Origin: Apoda limacodes
Taxonomy: Eukaryota > Arthropoda > Insecta > Lepidoptera > Limacodidae
Reading direction: 5' to 3'
Length of the DNA: 64,000 bases
Assembly: GCA_946406115.1 (NCBI GenBank)
Contig: OX291544.1
Coordinates: 32,381,521-32,445,520, forward strand
Shown: positions 54,801 through 64,000 of the stretch, piece by piece
Layout: every line of letters starts with the position of its first letter
Numbering within the stretch: position 1 is the stretch's first letter
Notes under the pieces: generated by a model
Databases searched by the model: none
The model's input: the letters and a program-made list of their open reading frames with translations, nothing else
What the model was told of the DNA's origin: nothing
Program-made: the position numbers and the translations under genes

Positions 54801-57800
54801 AGCAGATCTGCCTCCACGGGTACGATGCGTAAAATTCTCGCAATCCATCCCAGTCTGCCAACTTATAGTGCCACACACGACGCCAATTAGTTGGCCCAAA
54901 AGGATCGGCTTGTGTGCATGACACTTGGGTCCGAACGAGACAGTTGTCCGAGGAGCCAAGAGGCGCATCCACTGAGACGGAGTATCCGTCCGGACGAGTA
55001 GTCACCAGAAGGTCCAGTAAGGAGCTCGTATTTTCCTCTATATCTGGTATTCTCGTTGGAAAAAGTACCAGCTGAGAGAATCCATAGGTCAAAGCAAATT
55101 CAGGAGCAGATATTCCAGCATAGTTATTGGTTTGAGAACTGAGCCACTCGCGATGGTGGGCGTTAAAGTCTCCCAAAATAACTAGTTCTGCTGTGGGATT
55201 TTGCTCTAGAACTTTGTCAGTCGTCAAACTCAGGTGCGTGAAGAGTCGAGTTACGTCCGTGTCACCGCTATGAGACCTGCATAGGCAAGCATAGATACGA
55301 GTGTGGCCGCCGTAATCTACGCGCACCCACAATATCGACAGGTCCCTGTCTTCAAGGCTATGAAGGCGGCGACAGCAGATATCCTCCCGGACGAACATAC
55401 ATACACCGGCACGACTCATAAAATTGTGTTCGAGTTTGTAGCCGGGATAGTGGAGGTATGATGTGTAGGCCGGGCAGGATATCTGCGTCTCCGTTAGAAA
55501 AAGAATGGTCGGCTGCGCAGTTTCGAGATGGTGGTGGACTGCTTTAAGATTTGCGTGAATACCCCTGACGTTGCAAAAATCCACATTATATGTGGATGGA
55601 GTAGCCGCTGTACAAACTCTTTTCTTTTTCGTTCTCATGGCCATGGATTAAGTAATTTCATCGGAATCGGTTCACTAGTTTTCAAGATATTTTTTTTTAT
55701 AGCTAATTTACGATTTAAATATTGTACCCTAATTTTATTACAATCTGGCCAGGAAGGCTAATGAGTAATTTGTCTTTAACTTAGTTTTATTCAAAAATAT
55801 TTAACATCTAAGAATATGTCCAATGGCACTTTTCTGTGTCTCTAGTTAAGGGGAAAACACTTAGTTCTGTCTCAAGTCTAGGGTAGGGTTGCCATCTCTA
55901 AAATCTGGCGACTAGGACAAGAAGCGTGAAAACCACGGACTTTGGAGCTTAGAACCCGGACATGTCAACGGTTTCTTTCTTATAATTAGTCAGAAAAAAA
56001 AATTAAACTAAATTTAGTCTTCTTAAACGTTTTAAGATACTGTTTGCAGTCTTAATACATTTTTCACTCTATTGCCAAAACGAAATGTTCAAAGTTTTTA
56101 GGAACTTTTATACCCGGACTATAAATGAAACCCCGCCCGGACGCTCGCCGGACGCCATCTAAACTAGGACAAAGCCGAGGAAAACCCGGACGGATGGCAA
56201 CCCTAGTCTAGGGGAAGACACTTTGTTCTTGTGTTTTATATTGGTAGTACTAGTGCTTTCACTACATCACACTATTAATATCACTACACTAACTCAAAGG
56301 GTTTTATTTTAAGCCTTCTCACTATGTCCGTGTTGTCGAGGAGCTGGATTGCCTTGAAGTTCACATAGTGATGAAATCCATGCTCGTGATCTTCTGCATA
56401 CTTTTCATAATTTTGTCGAAAAACTCTACATTAAGGTCCCGGTGGAGGTCATTGTTTCTTACGTACCAGGGTGCAATAACTATAACCCTGAGAACCTTAT
56501 ATTGGAATCTTTGGATGATTGCGATATTACTCTTTTTAGTACAGCCCCACAGCTGTATTCCATAGGTCCGTATATGCATTAGGACGTTGCGCACGGCTAG
56601 AGTAGAATGTCTCCCAAGCAGCAAATACATCCTTTTGTACCGTAGTTCTAACTCATCTGTTTTCTTCTTAACGTGAGTTTTCCCGTGCAGCTTTGCGTCA
56701 AGCGTCATGCCTATTTTCATATGGTATGATCTTATTAATAAATACCGGACAGTGCTCATCTTTTTTGTTGGTAAAGTTTATATTTACCGATTCTCCATTT
56801 TATTGTCCTTTCATGGATATATTAAGCGCTTCTTGGACCTTTACAGCTGCTTCGGCATGAGAGTCTTCAACCGCCATTATAGCAGTGTCGTCAGGAAAGG
56901 TCGCAATAGTGTTATTTTCTTATTTACGAATGTCACTGGTCTATAAAGGGTAGATGACCGGACCTATTACGCTTCCTTGAGGCAGCCCAGCTTAGATACT
57001 TTTAATTTCGGAGTATGCACCTTCTTGCCTTATTCTAAAAACTCTTTTGGATATATGAGATTCTAGTAAATCTGCAAATGTTTTAGGTAGCATCTTTTAA
57101 TCATTAAGTTTAAGTGTAAGGCCTTCGTACCATTCCTTATTAAATGCCTGTGCGACATCTAGAAAGACCAAAGAGCAGACTTGTTAGTTTTTGTTGTTTG
57201 TACTGAAAACTATTACATTGTTACTAGCCAAATTTTTTTTTATGCTTTGTTTTAGACAGATTTAAAAATGTTGGGGTTGGGCAAGGGTCGAAATGTATGT
57301 ATTTGTTTAGTTCTACTTTCGCTAATAATTACATTTTACAACTATTACAGGCCCCATTACCTACAAAAACATGGATCGACATTTATGAGGCTGCTGAACA
57401 TGGGCCTATATGCCCTCAAATAAAGATGTCTAAAATGAAGACAGACAAAGAAAACGAAGACTGTTTATATATAAATGTCTATACTAAATCTACACAGTCT
57501 GACTCACGAATGCCTGTAATGGTTTACATTTATGGTGGAGCATATATGTCAGGATCGGGAAATTCGGAAGTGTACGGACCGGAGTTTCTATTACAACACG
57601 AAGTGGTCGTAGTAACTTTTAATTATAGGGTTGAAGTGTTTGGGTTTCTGTGTCTGGACACACCAGAAGTACCTGGTAATGCTGGTATGAAAGATCAAGT
57701 TGCTGCACTTCGATGGGTGCAAGAGAATATTTCACAGTTTGGTGGGGATCCAAGCAATGTTACTATTTTTGGAGAAAGCGCTGGAGGTGCATGCGTTTCG

Positions 57801-60395
57801 TACCACATGCTTTCTCCGATGTCGTCTGGCTTATTTCATAAAGCGATATCACAAAGTGGCGTTTGTATAGCTGACTGGGCTCAAGGAAAAGAAGGAAGAT
57901 GTAGAGCTTTTAGATTAGGAAAGTTTTTAGGTAATGACACAATAGACGATAGAGAATTATTAAATTTTCTTCAAATAGTGCCGACTGAAGCTCTGACTTC
58001 CCGAGTTACTTTAAAAACTTCAACTAAAGATGAACAACACCGAGGTCTGCCGATACGTTTCTGTCCGACTGTGGAGAAGAAATTCAATGGTGTAGAGTCG
58101 TTCATAAATGAGGAGCCTCTGGAAATGATTCTAGCAGGCAAAATAAATAAAGTTCCAACAATAATTGGTTATAATTTAATGGAAGGATTGTTTTTTACTC
58201 CCTACCAATTGAGAATTATAGATTTTACCAACAAAAACCCGCAATATGTAGTTCCTAGAGAAATAGCTAAGAAGGTATCAGAAAATAAGATGAAAGAACT
58301 AGGAGAACGTATAAGGAAATTTTATGTTGGTGATAAATATTATAATGCAGATGATTACTTAAGGATTGCTGATCGAGAAACCGATATTCAAATTTCGTAC
58401 AGTGTTCATAGATTCGCTCACTTTTATTCAAAATTGTACAATCCTGTGTACATGTACATATTTAATTGTGACTCTGAATTAAATTTAACAAAGAAAATGA
58501 TTGAGTTTTCACACGTGAAAGGAGCTTGCCACGCTGATGACATGTATTATTTGTTTAGACACATAAAACTTGTCGACGTGTATGAGACACAAGAGAAACT
58601 GAGAGAATTAGTTTTTAGAATAACTAAACTTTGGACCAACTTTGCTAAAACAGGGTAAGTTTATTATTATTTTATTAATACACAATATTTTATTTATTTA
58701 TGTATTACGTATAGCAATTTTATTTATACAGGTATAAGGTTTAGCAATCATTTTCCAAAGATATTTTATTCTAAATTGTCAATATATATAATAGTATAGT
58801 CACACTGCAGTCACTCTTTATAACCAAAATAAATATTTTTAGAAAGGTATTACACACAGCGCCATTTGTCCCAAACTAAAAAAAACTTGTAATATTGATA
58901 CAAATAGATCATCGAGCTGTAGAAGAAGATAATCGACTAGCTTCAGATTTGTAGAGCGTCGTCTCTGTCGCACGAAAAAAGAGCTGTACATTGTGTATTA
59001 ACTATTTAGAAGCCTAAGGCCGAAGGCTTTACTGACTCAATTTTGTAATTTTTGTACCGCCCGTGTTACACACAATGTTTTTCATGACATGTACGAATAA
59101 ATAAATAAAAATATAAGGTGAAGTCACCAAAACACAATTGAAATGACAACAATGTATGAATTAGAAAGTTTTGGCTGAAGTAAAAACTAGTAATCGCTCG
59201 GTTGGCGCGTAGTTCATATCTTGAACCACAGATGACGCTTTTATACATTCTTGATAGAATGAACATTACGTACAGCGCTCGCGGTGCCTTCATATGTTAT
59301 AATCGCCCGTGGGTTCTATGAACCCCCGCTTTGCCTTAAGAAAAGTAAAATTTACAAAGAAAAAGCCCATAGGAATTATTAAGATCTTAGCACTCGCTTT
59401 AGCAGCACGTAATAACACTGTTAACGAATAAGTGTCATGCAAAAATAATTTCTTCTCGAGGAAAATCATATTGAAATCATGATTTCCCTCGAGATCGAAA
59501 CTTATTACTTCCAAGCTCAAACAGTGGCACGTACTGTAGGTTGTGGATAACAAGTCAGGTAATCTACCTTTACCATTTTTTTTAATACCTCACCAAGGTG
59601 GCAAACAAGCCCACGGTCCGCCTGATAGTAAGCGGTTACCGTGGCCTATGGACGCTTGTAACACCAGGGGTATCACTCGCGCGTTGCCGATCCTTCAAAA
59701 TTCCAATAACTTCTTTCTTGAAGAACCCCATACTGTAGTCCTTAGATAAAACCTTGGCAGGGAGCTCATTCCACAACGCAAGCGTTCGCGGGAGGAAGTT
59801 TCTCTCAAACCGCTCAGTATGCGACCATTTCGGTTCTAGAGTGTGATAATGAATTCCCTGCCGATGGCGAGCGGTGCGATGGTAGAAAGTAGCTGTGGCC
59901 ATCATTTCGAAAAATAATAATTCTAATAAACAAATAAAAATAAACTGCTTATGGGTTTAACTTATCTCACATTGTGAGAGATTAAATTAGTTCTTGCCTT
60001 AGTCTCCTCAGAGAAAGGAGGTTTATACCATAGTCAACCGCGCTTGCCCAATGCGGATTGACGGACGTTGTCCAGCTAGCGGCCACTCGACTGTTAAAGC
60101 TTTCAAGCCGCCCATAAGACCTCTCATTTAGTTAACTACTGGTGTCAACTAAGTAGTTAGGTTCTTATGGAAATGTGATTCATGTATATAACACATTATA
60201 TTTTTTTTCAGAAATCCAACTCCAGATAGTAGCTTAGGAACAAAATGGAATCCATACACGAATGTTAATAAAGAATATCTACTAATCGACGATACACTCT
60301 CCATGAGACAATATACAGATCGTGAAAGGATAGAGTTCTGGGACAAATTGTACAGCGAGGTGGAGCTACCTAGTATTAGTAAAAGTAGACTATAA
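51764..60395 (+). CDS. Carboxylesterase CE3 (three exons; 5' exon not found)
   Basis: Alpha-type carboxyl/cholinesterase. Exons 51764-51895, 57351-58654 and 60212-60395 join to 539 residues without the N-terminal exon. Catalytic set (numbering from ESPVV): oxyanion loop YGGAY at 105-109 (His is usual where Tyr 105 stands), nucleophile Ser 187 in FGESAGG, Glu 322 in NLMEGL, His 438 in GACHADD. All junctions obey GT-AG. It ends SISKSRL; SRL fits the PTS1 consensus, so a peroxisomal site is inferred. The first intron (5.45 kb) holds a non-LTR element, a hAT MITE and a Jockey remnant. No frameshift seen; CE2 is its closest relative here. Confidence 0.92.
53099..54411 (-). pseudogene. RT part of the non-LTR ORF, frameshifted
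   Basis: 54411-53971 has RALLSLNVHKSSGPNGIPA and PSNNRPIAITSLLSKVMERV. 53845-53099 has CSLDIAKAFDQVWHRGLL, INAGVPQGSVLSPTLF, NNIHCYADDST and LVRFNPTKTQVC. The two pieces are in different frames with stops between 53850 and 53970. Confidence 0.82.
54664..55644 (-). pseudogene. AP endonuclease part of the non-LTR ORF
   Basis: NVDFCNVRGIHANLKAVHHH, TILFLTETQI (Glu), LSILWVRVDYGG, LVILGDFNAHHREWL (Asp) and GSSDNCLVRT (family motif SDH with His changed to Asn). The frame is open through the domain but stops before the RT. Confidence 0.8.
55884..56205. mobile_element. 322-bp hAT-type MITE with perfect 8-bp TSD
   Basis: Ends TAGGGTTGCCATC and GATGGCAACCCTA are perfect inverted repeats. GTCTAGGG flanks both sides (55876-55883 and 56206-56213). 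It is non-coding, with CCCGGAC words inside both halves. It lies in the first CE3 intron. Confidence 0.88.
56290..57180 (-). pseudogene. Jockey-type RT remnant in the CE3 intron
   Basis: Minus-strand pieces: ALWSFLDVAQAFNKEWYEGL, MLPKTFADLLESHISKRVFR, AGLPQGSVIGPVIYPL, a catalytic-box remnant with PDDTAIMAV, then MTLDAKLHGKTHVKKK, YGIQLWGCTKKSNIAIIQRF and APWYVRNNDLHRDLNVE. This is the standard Jockey order. Frames shift and stops occur. Confidence 0.8.
57351..58654 (+). CDS. CE3 main catalytic exon
   Basis: 1304 nt from ATTACAG|GCCCCATTACC to ACAGG|GTAAGT. It encodes APLPTKTWIDIYEAAEHG, EDCLYINVYTKS (conserved EDCLYxNVY), the YGGAY loop, GESAGG, MEGL and GACHADD. One codon longer than in CE2. 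Confidence 0.94.
58655..60211. other. CE3 last intron
   Basis: 1557 bp from GTAAGT to TTTCAG. It holds the non-LTR 3' end at 59582-59905 and a repeat block at 60000-60135 with CTCAGAGAAAGGAGGTTTAT and TGCCCAATGCGGATTG, a phrase common in lepidopteran repeats. Confidence 0.6.
59582..59905 (-). mobile_element. Truncated non-LTR 3' end with open C-terminus
   Basis: The minus strand encodes ERFERNFLPRTLALWNELPA, KVLSKDYSMGFFKKEVIGIL and KDRQRASDTPG without a stop, then the 3' UTR ending GGTGGCAAACAAG (plus CACCAAGGTGGC). It is the best-preserved C-terminus of the 52858-55650 family in the window. Confidence 0.75.
60212..60395 (+). CDS. CE3 terminal exon
   Basis: 184 nt after TTTTTTTTCAG. The first base completes the split Gly; then NPTPDSSLGTKWNPYTNVNK, RERIEFWDKLYSEVELPS and SKSRL with TAA at 60393-60395. 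Confidence 0.92.
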
Positions 60396-60411
60396 GAATA
60401 TACTGGGTGAA

Positions 60412-60417
60412 AATAAA
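60412..60417 (+). promoter_or_regulatory. Poly(A) signal AATAAA of CE3
   Basis: AATAAA 16 bases after the CE3 stop codon. This is close, but short 3' UTRs occur in this family. No later stronger candidate was judged better. Confidence 0.45.
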
Positions 60418-60509
60418 AACGATCGAAAAATTCATATATAAGATTCAGTAGCAACACTAAATGATTTACAGTTTTCAATAATTCGTCGAACCTAGCAACG
60501 TTACGTAAG

Positions 60510-60536
60510 TATATATATATATATATATATATATAT
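60510..60536. repeat. (TA)n microsatellite
   Basis: About 13 TA units in a row, just past the CE3 3' end. Confidence 0.9.
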
Positions 60537-61824
60537 CGTACAAAGTGCAATATATCCGTGCAAGAAATTGTATAAAATATGATTCAAATATTGGTATCGA
60601 CCACCAAAAGCTATGTGCATACACCGTTGCTAATATTTAGCTAAACAAAAATTTCTATGGCGCCTTATTCTACATTCCAGTCCGTTCAGAATTAGAATAA
60701 ACTAAACATGTCAGTTTATCTGCAGCCACATGATGTTTTTATCAGTAGCCACATTATTTTCCATAATACACGCATTTTTGTGCTTCAATACGAGTAGTAG
60801 CCAACCACCTCTATCATACGCGCCGTTTGGTAAAATCTTTTTTATCAGTCTATCTCACTCGCACTCACTAGGCGTTAACGACCGCTCAACTATGATAATA
60901 TAACCTACAATACCTAATTATTGAGTTTTATTACTGAAAATATTTATCATCGAATGACTGATGATAATGGTATATCCGATGATATTTCCGAGATTATAAT
61001 ACCGGTATTACAAGAGCTCAATATTTAATAATTGTCCTTAGGAATCAGGATGTTTTGTAGTCATTGTAAAATATTCACTGATTTGTTAGTCCATGATCTT
61101 TAAAAATTAATAGAAATTAAAATGTTAGGCAAATTCTCTTTCTGAATCTATTTAGATAATATTTAGAAATTTAATCGATGGTATGAAATTGTTTAGTAGA
61201 TTATAATTCATGGCATTGCTTGCAATTGCACCTTAGTCTCAGTGTAACGAAGATAAGTCTATTAATTTATCTAAATTAGTGGAGTTATAATGGTTACATT
61301 GATAACAATGTTAATCAGTTCAGATCACAGACAATAGAGTCTGGACTGATAAGTTGTGTTTATAACTTTCAAAGTGCTGTCTAAAACTATAATTTTAATA
61401 ATTGAGAAATTGTATGCTAGTATCAACAAAACCATACCTTGAGTTAACTTGAACCACATAACCTATAAATAAAAACTATATTTATCCCAACATTATGTAT
61501 TCATTATTTTATCTCAATTTCCGTTTTCATGTAGGTACTTTTTGTTTTGGTGATTGCGTTAACAATTTTTTATTGCCTTTCTTAGTTTCAAGGTATTTAA
61601 AAAAATAATTGTAAACTGAATCGGAGAGTTAACAAAACACTGACCAAAATTGATAATCACAGACTCTAATAGACACAGACCATTTTCGTATATATTGTTT
61701 TCTTGTATAATGCGTTTTATTAACTGAATTGACCTACTGGAGGATGGTTGATTTAATGGGCAGATGAGGTTAGTTCAACAGGTGATTCTTTCGATAGAAA
61801 CACTGTGTTTTTATTTATTTAACT

Positions 61825-61886
61825 GAGAATTTCTTAATACCGAGATTGAATTTCAATACCAAAAGGGTTCCGAGATTGTATGCCCT
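61825..61886. repeat. Single end of the TAGGGCAT hAT-like family
   Basis: TTAATACCGAGATTGAATTT and GGGTTCCGAGATTGTATGCC then CTA. The end ATGCCCTA and the sub-terminal CCGAGAT(T) words match the right end of the element at 49351-51530. No second end was found nearby. Confidence 0.5.
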
Positions 61887-61989
61887 AATGGTATTTATGC
61901 ACAAAAGTGCAATTAATATGGAAAAAAACATCATATGGCTACTTTCAAACTGACATACGAGGAGCTTGGTGACCGCCTAGTTTTCTGAG

Positions 61990-62115
61990 CTTTGGCGTGC
62001 TTTTGAGTCAGGTGCCTAATGGCCAGGTTCAAATCTTTGACAGTTGAGTGGCCAGCGCGGTGGACTGTGGCCTAAGCACTCTTGTACAAGGGGAGGCATG
62101 TTCCCTGCAGTCTTG
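61990..62115. repeat. Common lepidopteran repeat fragment
   Basis: GAGTGGCCAGCGCGGTGGAC then TGTGGCCTAAGCAC and a GAGGCATGTTCCCTGCAGTC block. Family phrases like 'GCGGTGGACTATGGCCTAA' are widespread in Lepidoptera. GGTTCAAATC at 62026 resembles a tRNA B box, but no tRNA fold was found. Confidence 0.45.
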
Positions 62116-64000
62116 CGTATAATGGCTGCGGCTGCTATGTTTAGTACAGCATAACTAAAAAAATAGTAACATTCGTCGGGTCAAAAATAGCAATCCAATG
62201 GTGTATTGCACATTTTACTTCATTTCATTTTTTAAATCTTATTAAATACTTAATATATTAAAATCGTTTTTACACAAGGTAATCCCAAAGAAGAAGAAAA
62301 AAAATGCTTTAAAATAAAGGTGCTTGGTAATGCTTCTAATATTTATAATGTAACTTTTAGACTGATTTAAATTCTATCCAGTTCTGCCTACATCACTTCA
62401 CTAAATTGTATAAAACAAAGTCGCTGTCCGTCTCAGTCTGTATTTTAGATTTTTTTTGTGTGTGTTTGAGTGGGTTCTTGGTTCGTTTAGATTCACAATT
62501 GCATTTGGTAGGTAGCGCTGCAATCAGGCGCTGCAGCACATGCTTTATAACATCTGCCGAGTCAGTTATTATATATATATATGAGTTTTAAACTATTAGC
62601 ACAATCTAAATATTCATTTAATTTATACAGACGGTCATCGAAGGGGTCTAGACAGAGCAATGATAAGGTGTGTGTGGTGCGCGGCGTGAAGGGAAACTGA
62701 ACGCTCAAGACTTGGCTATGTGTTTTTTCATATGGCTAGTCGGGAGCTATGCGGTGCTATGATGATTAAGGCCACGGATTTCCAAACTTTTAAGCGTTGA
62801 GACTCCCGGGATTAAAAAAAAATAATTTACGATTGCCACTTGGAAAATTACTTATTTATCGATAACAGTAAATAAAACTCACTTTTACTCATTATGGAAT
62901 AAAAACATTTTGAATTTGGAACAAGCACGAATTGTACAAATTATGAACAAAAAATAAATAACACATGTTAAAAGTATGTACTGGCTGGCTAAATGGAGCT
63001 ATTAAAAAAAAACATACTCCGCTAATTCTAGTTGTTTTTTTTTATTGAACCTAACTAATTGTTAAATTGTTTTAATTGTCATTGTGGTTGTTTAATGTCA
63101 TTGTTCTCTTATAATCCGGTAATAATTACCGAATACAATCCTAAATTTGGTAAAAATTAATATAGTAACTGAAAAGTAAGTAAAATATAGTAGGTACTTT
63201 AATTTTCTCGCAGTCAATGGCAAAAATTCAAGTATACAACACGTGAAAAAAAAATTCATCTTGGTCCCTCGCTCCGCTCAGGATTCTACTCTAGCATCCT
63301 TCGCTGCTCTCGGGGTCCAACTTAGTCCCTCGAATTAAATTCCCTTTTAATTCACTTGTTGTGTAATCTTTTATTATGACCGCTTTGTATTTTTTTTTAT
63401 GTAAAACGCATAATTTACATAGTGTTATTTCTCAATAACAAGTAAAATTAATTTTTTGTTGTCACCAGCCGTCGGACGTGCATACGTTCCCCCTGTTGGA
63501 GCACTGGCCGACCCTTATCGTGGGTTGGGTCACAGTTCACCATCCGGGCTACTGTGAATTGCACTTCACATACGTCATTTTGGTGTTTGCTGGTTTCCTT
63601 ATTTTCCTCACCGAAAAGCTTGTAGTATAACATATACAATTATGGAGTATTAACGAACAATGTACTTGAGAATTTTAGTAAAAGACTTATTGGTACACGG
63701 TTTAAACGCCTGCTTCACAGAACGTAAGGTAGACATGGAGACCACTAGGCCACCATCAACATTATCAACTTAATTGTAGCATTCGTATTCGATCCCTTTA
63801 AAAAAAAAATTAGTATAAGTTAATAATAAAATCGTATTTATGCGATGTTTGACCCTGTTTCAGTAGATTTATGACTTCAAATAGATTTTTCTTAAGAATG
63901 TTATGACATTCACTGATTGGGAAGCCCTGGCTAGGCTTTGTCGGTTTATTCTTCAACATCAAACGCGACTATGAATGAAATGAATATTTAGGCTGTGTTA
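62116..64000. other. AT-rich end of the window, no gene recognised
   Basis: Small repeats only. 62480-62560 has a GGTAGGTAGCGCTGCAATCA stretch like the 26070-26330 units. 63440-63610 contains an open minus-strand frame (63639-63448) with no recognised family, which may be a repeat. No exon of CE3 or a fourth esterase was seen. Confidence 0.4.

Larger units (their letters stand above)
52858..55650 (-). mobile_element. Non-LTR retrotransposon with endonuclease and YADD RT, degraded
   Basis: Lies antisense in the CE3 first intron. On the minus strand: endonuclease (55644-54664), RT (54411-53099 in two frames) and a 3' end with the CACTAAGGTGGCAAAAAAGC block (plus strand). The open frame is broken at least at ~54660, ~53970 and ~53850, so it is not active. 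It is the longest copy of the family that also left pieces at 6610, 21741, 37430 and 59582. Confidence 0.85.
60396..61824. other. CE3 downstream sequence, no gene
   Basis: AT-rich. It includes a (TA)n microsatellite at 60510-60536 and phrases such as TAATGGTATATCCGATGATA near 60968 that may be decayed hAT-like sequence. Confidence 0.4.

Noticed and set aside
57297..57350. ATG-led extension MYLFSSTF... as CE3 start
   Set aside because: It lies in the intron before the ATTACAG acceptor; the paralogue CE2 has the same acceptor position and no such extension.
62020..62110. tRNA or tRNA-derived SINE promoter near GGTTCAAATC
   Set aside because: Only a B-box-like word; no A box at the right distance and no cloverleaf could be drawn.
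63448..63639. 63-codon minus-strand frame
   Set aside because: No recognisable domain; text resembles dispersed-repeat coding noise and no splice sites fit.

Overview
This window comes from an insect nuclear genome, almost certainly a moth or butterfly. Three things point there: AT-rich sequence with short exons and long introns; a cluster of alpha-type carboxylesterase genes; and dense transposable elements of kinds typical of Lepidoptera (Helitron-like repeats, the 'GGCCAAGTGCGAGTCGGACTCG' dispersed repeat split over several copies, RTE, Jockey and CR1-like non-LTR elements, hAT and TA-target MITEs). No prokaryotic operon, CRISPR array, rRNA or convincing tRNA was seen.

The only host genes I can support are three paralogous carboxylesterases. 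CE1 (+) contributes only its last exon (560-740). CE2 (-) runs from 18103 down to 7395 with three recognisable exons (17972-18103, 13819-15119, 7395-7575). CE3 (+) runs from 51764 to 60395 with the same three exons (51764-51895, 57351-58654, 60212-60395). Exon lengths and intron phases are the same, or nearly so, in the paralogues (132 nt; 1301/1304 nt; 181/181/184 nt). CE1 and CE2 are tail to tail; CE2 and CE3 are head to head, about 33.7 kb apart. In both genes a further 5' exon with the start codon must exist, and I could not find it. CE1 ends in -SKL and CE3 in -SRL, both peroxisomal targeting (PTS1) tripeptides, while CE2 ends in -GSL.

The rest is a transposon graveyard with some young insertions. 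2.3-5.6 kb: a deleted copia element, a BEL/Pao-type LTR and a dispersed repeat. 7.6-13.3 kb (CE2 intron): degenerate repeats, a TIR element, and a two-ORF CR1/Jockey-group non-LTR element with both ORFs open. 19-21 kb: a decayed Tc1/mariner element amid copies of a ~103-bp repeat. 24-28 kb: RTE and other non-LTR remnants and Helitron-like repeats. 28.4-31 kb: a 531-bp tandem duplication abutting a long-TIR foldback element. 31.4-32.9 kb: a complex inverted duplication around an RTE 3' end. 33-38.9 kb: Jockey, BEL/Pao and another non-LTR remnant, one split by a hAT MITE. 40.8-41.6 kb: a MITE nested in another MITE. 41.97-47.66 kb: a complete R1/LOA/I-group non-LTR element with both ORFs open and a perfect 12-bp target site duplication. 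49.35-51.53 kb: a hAT-like element. Inside the CE3 introns lie a non-LTR element, a hAT MITE and a Jockey remnant. The last 3.6 kb hold only repeats and AT-rich sequence.
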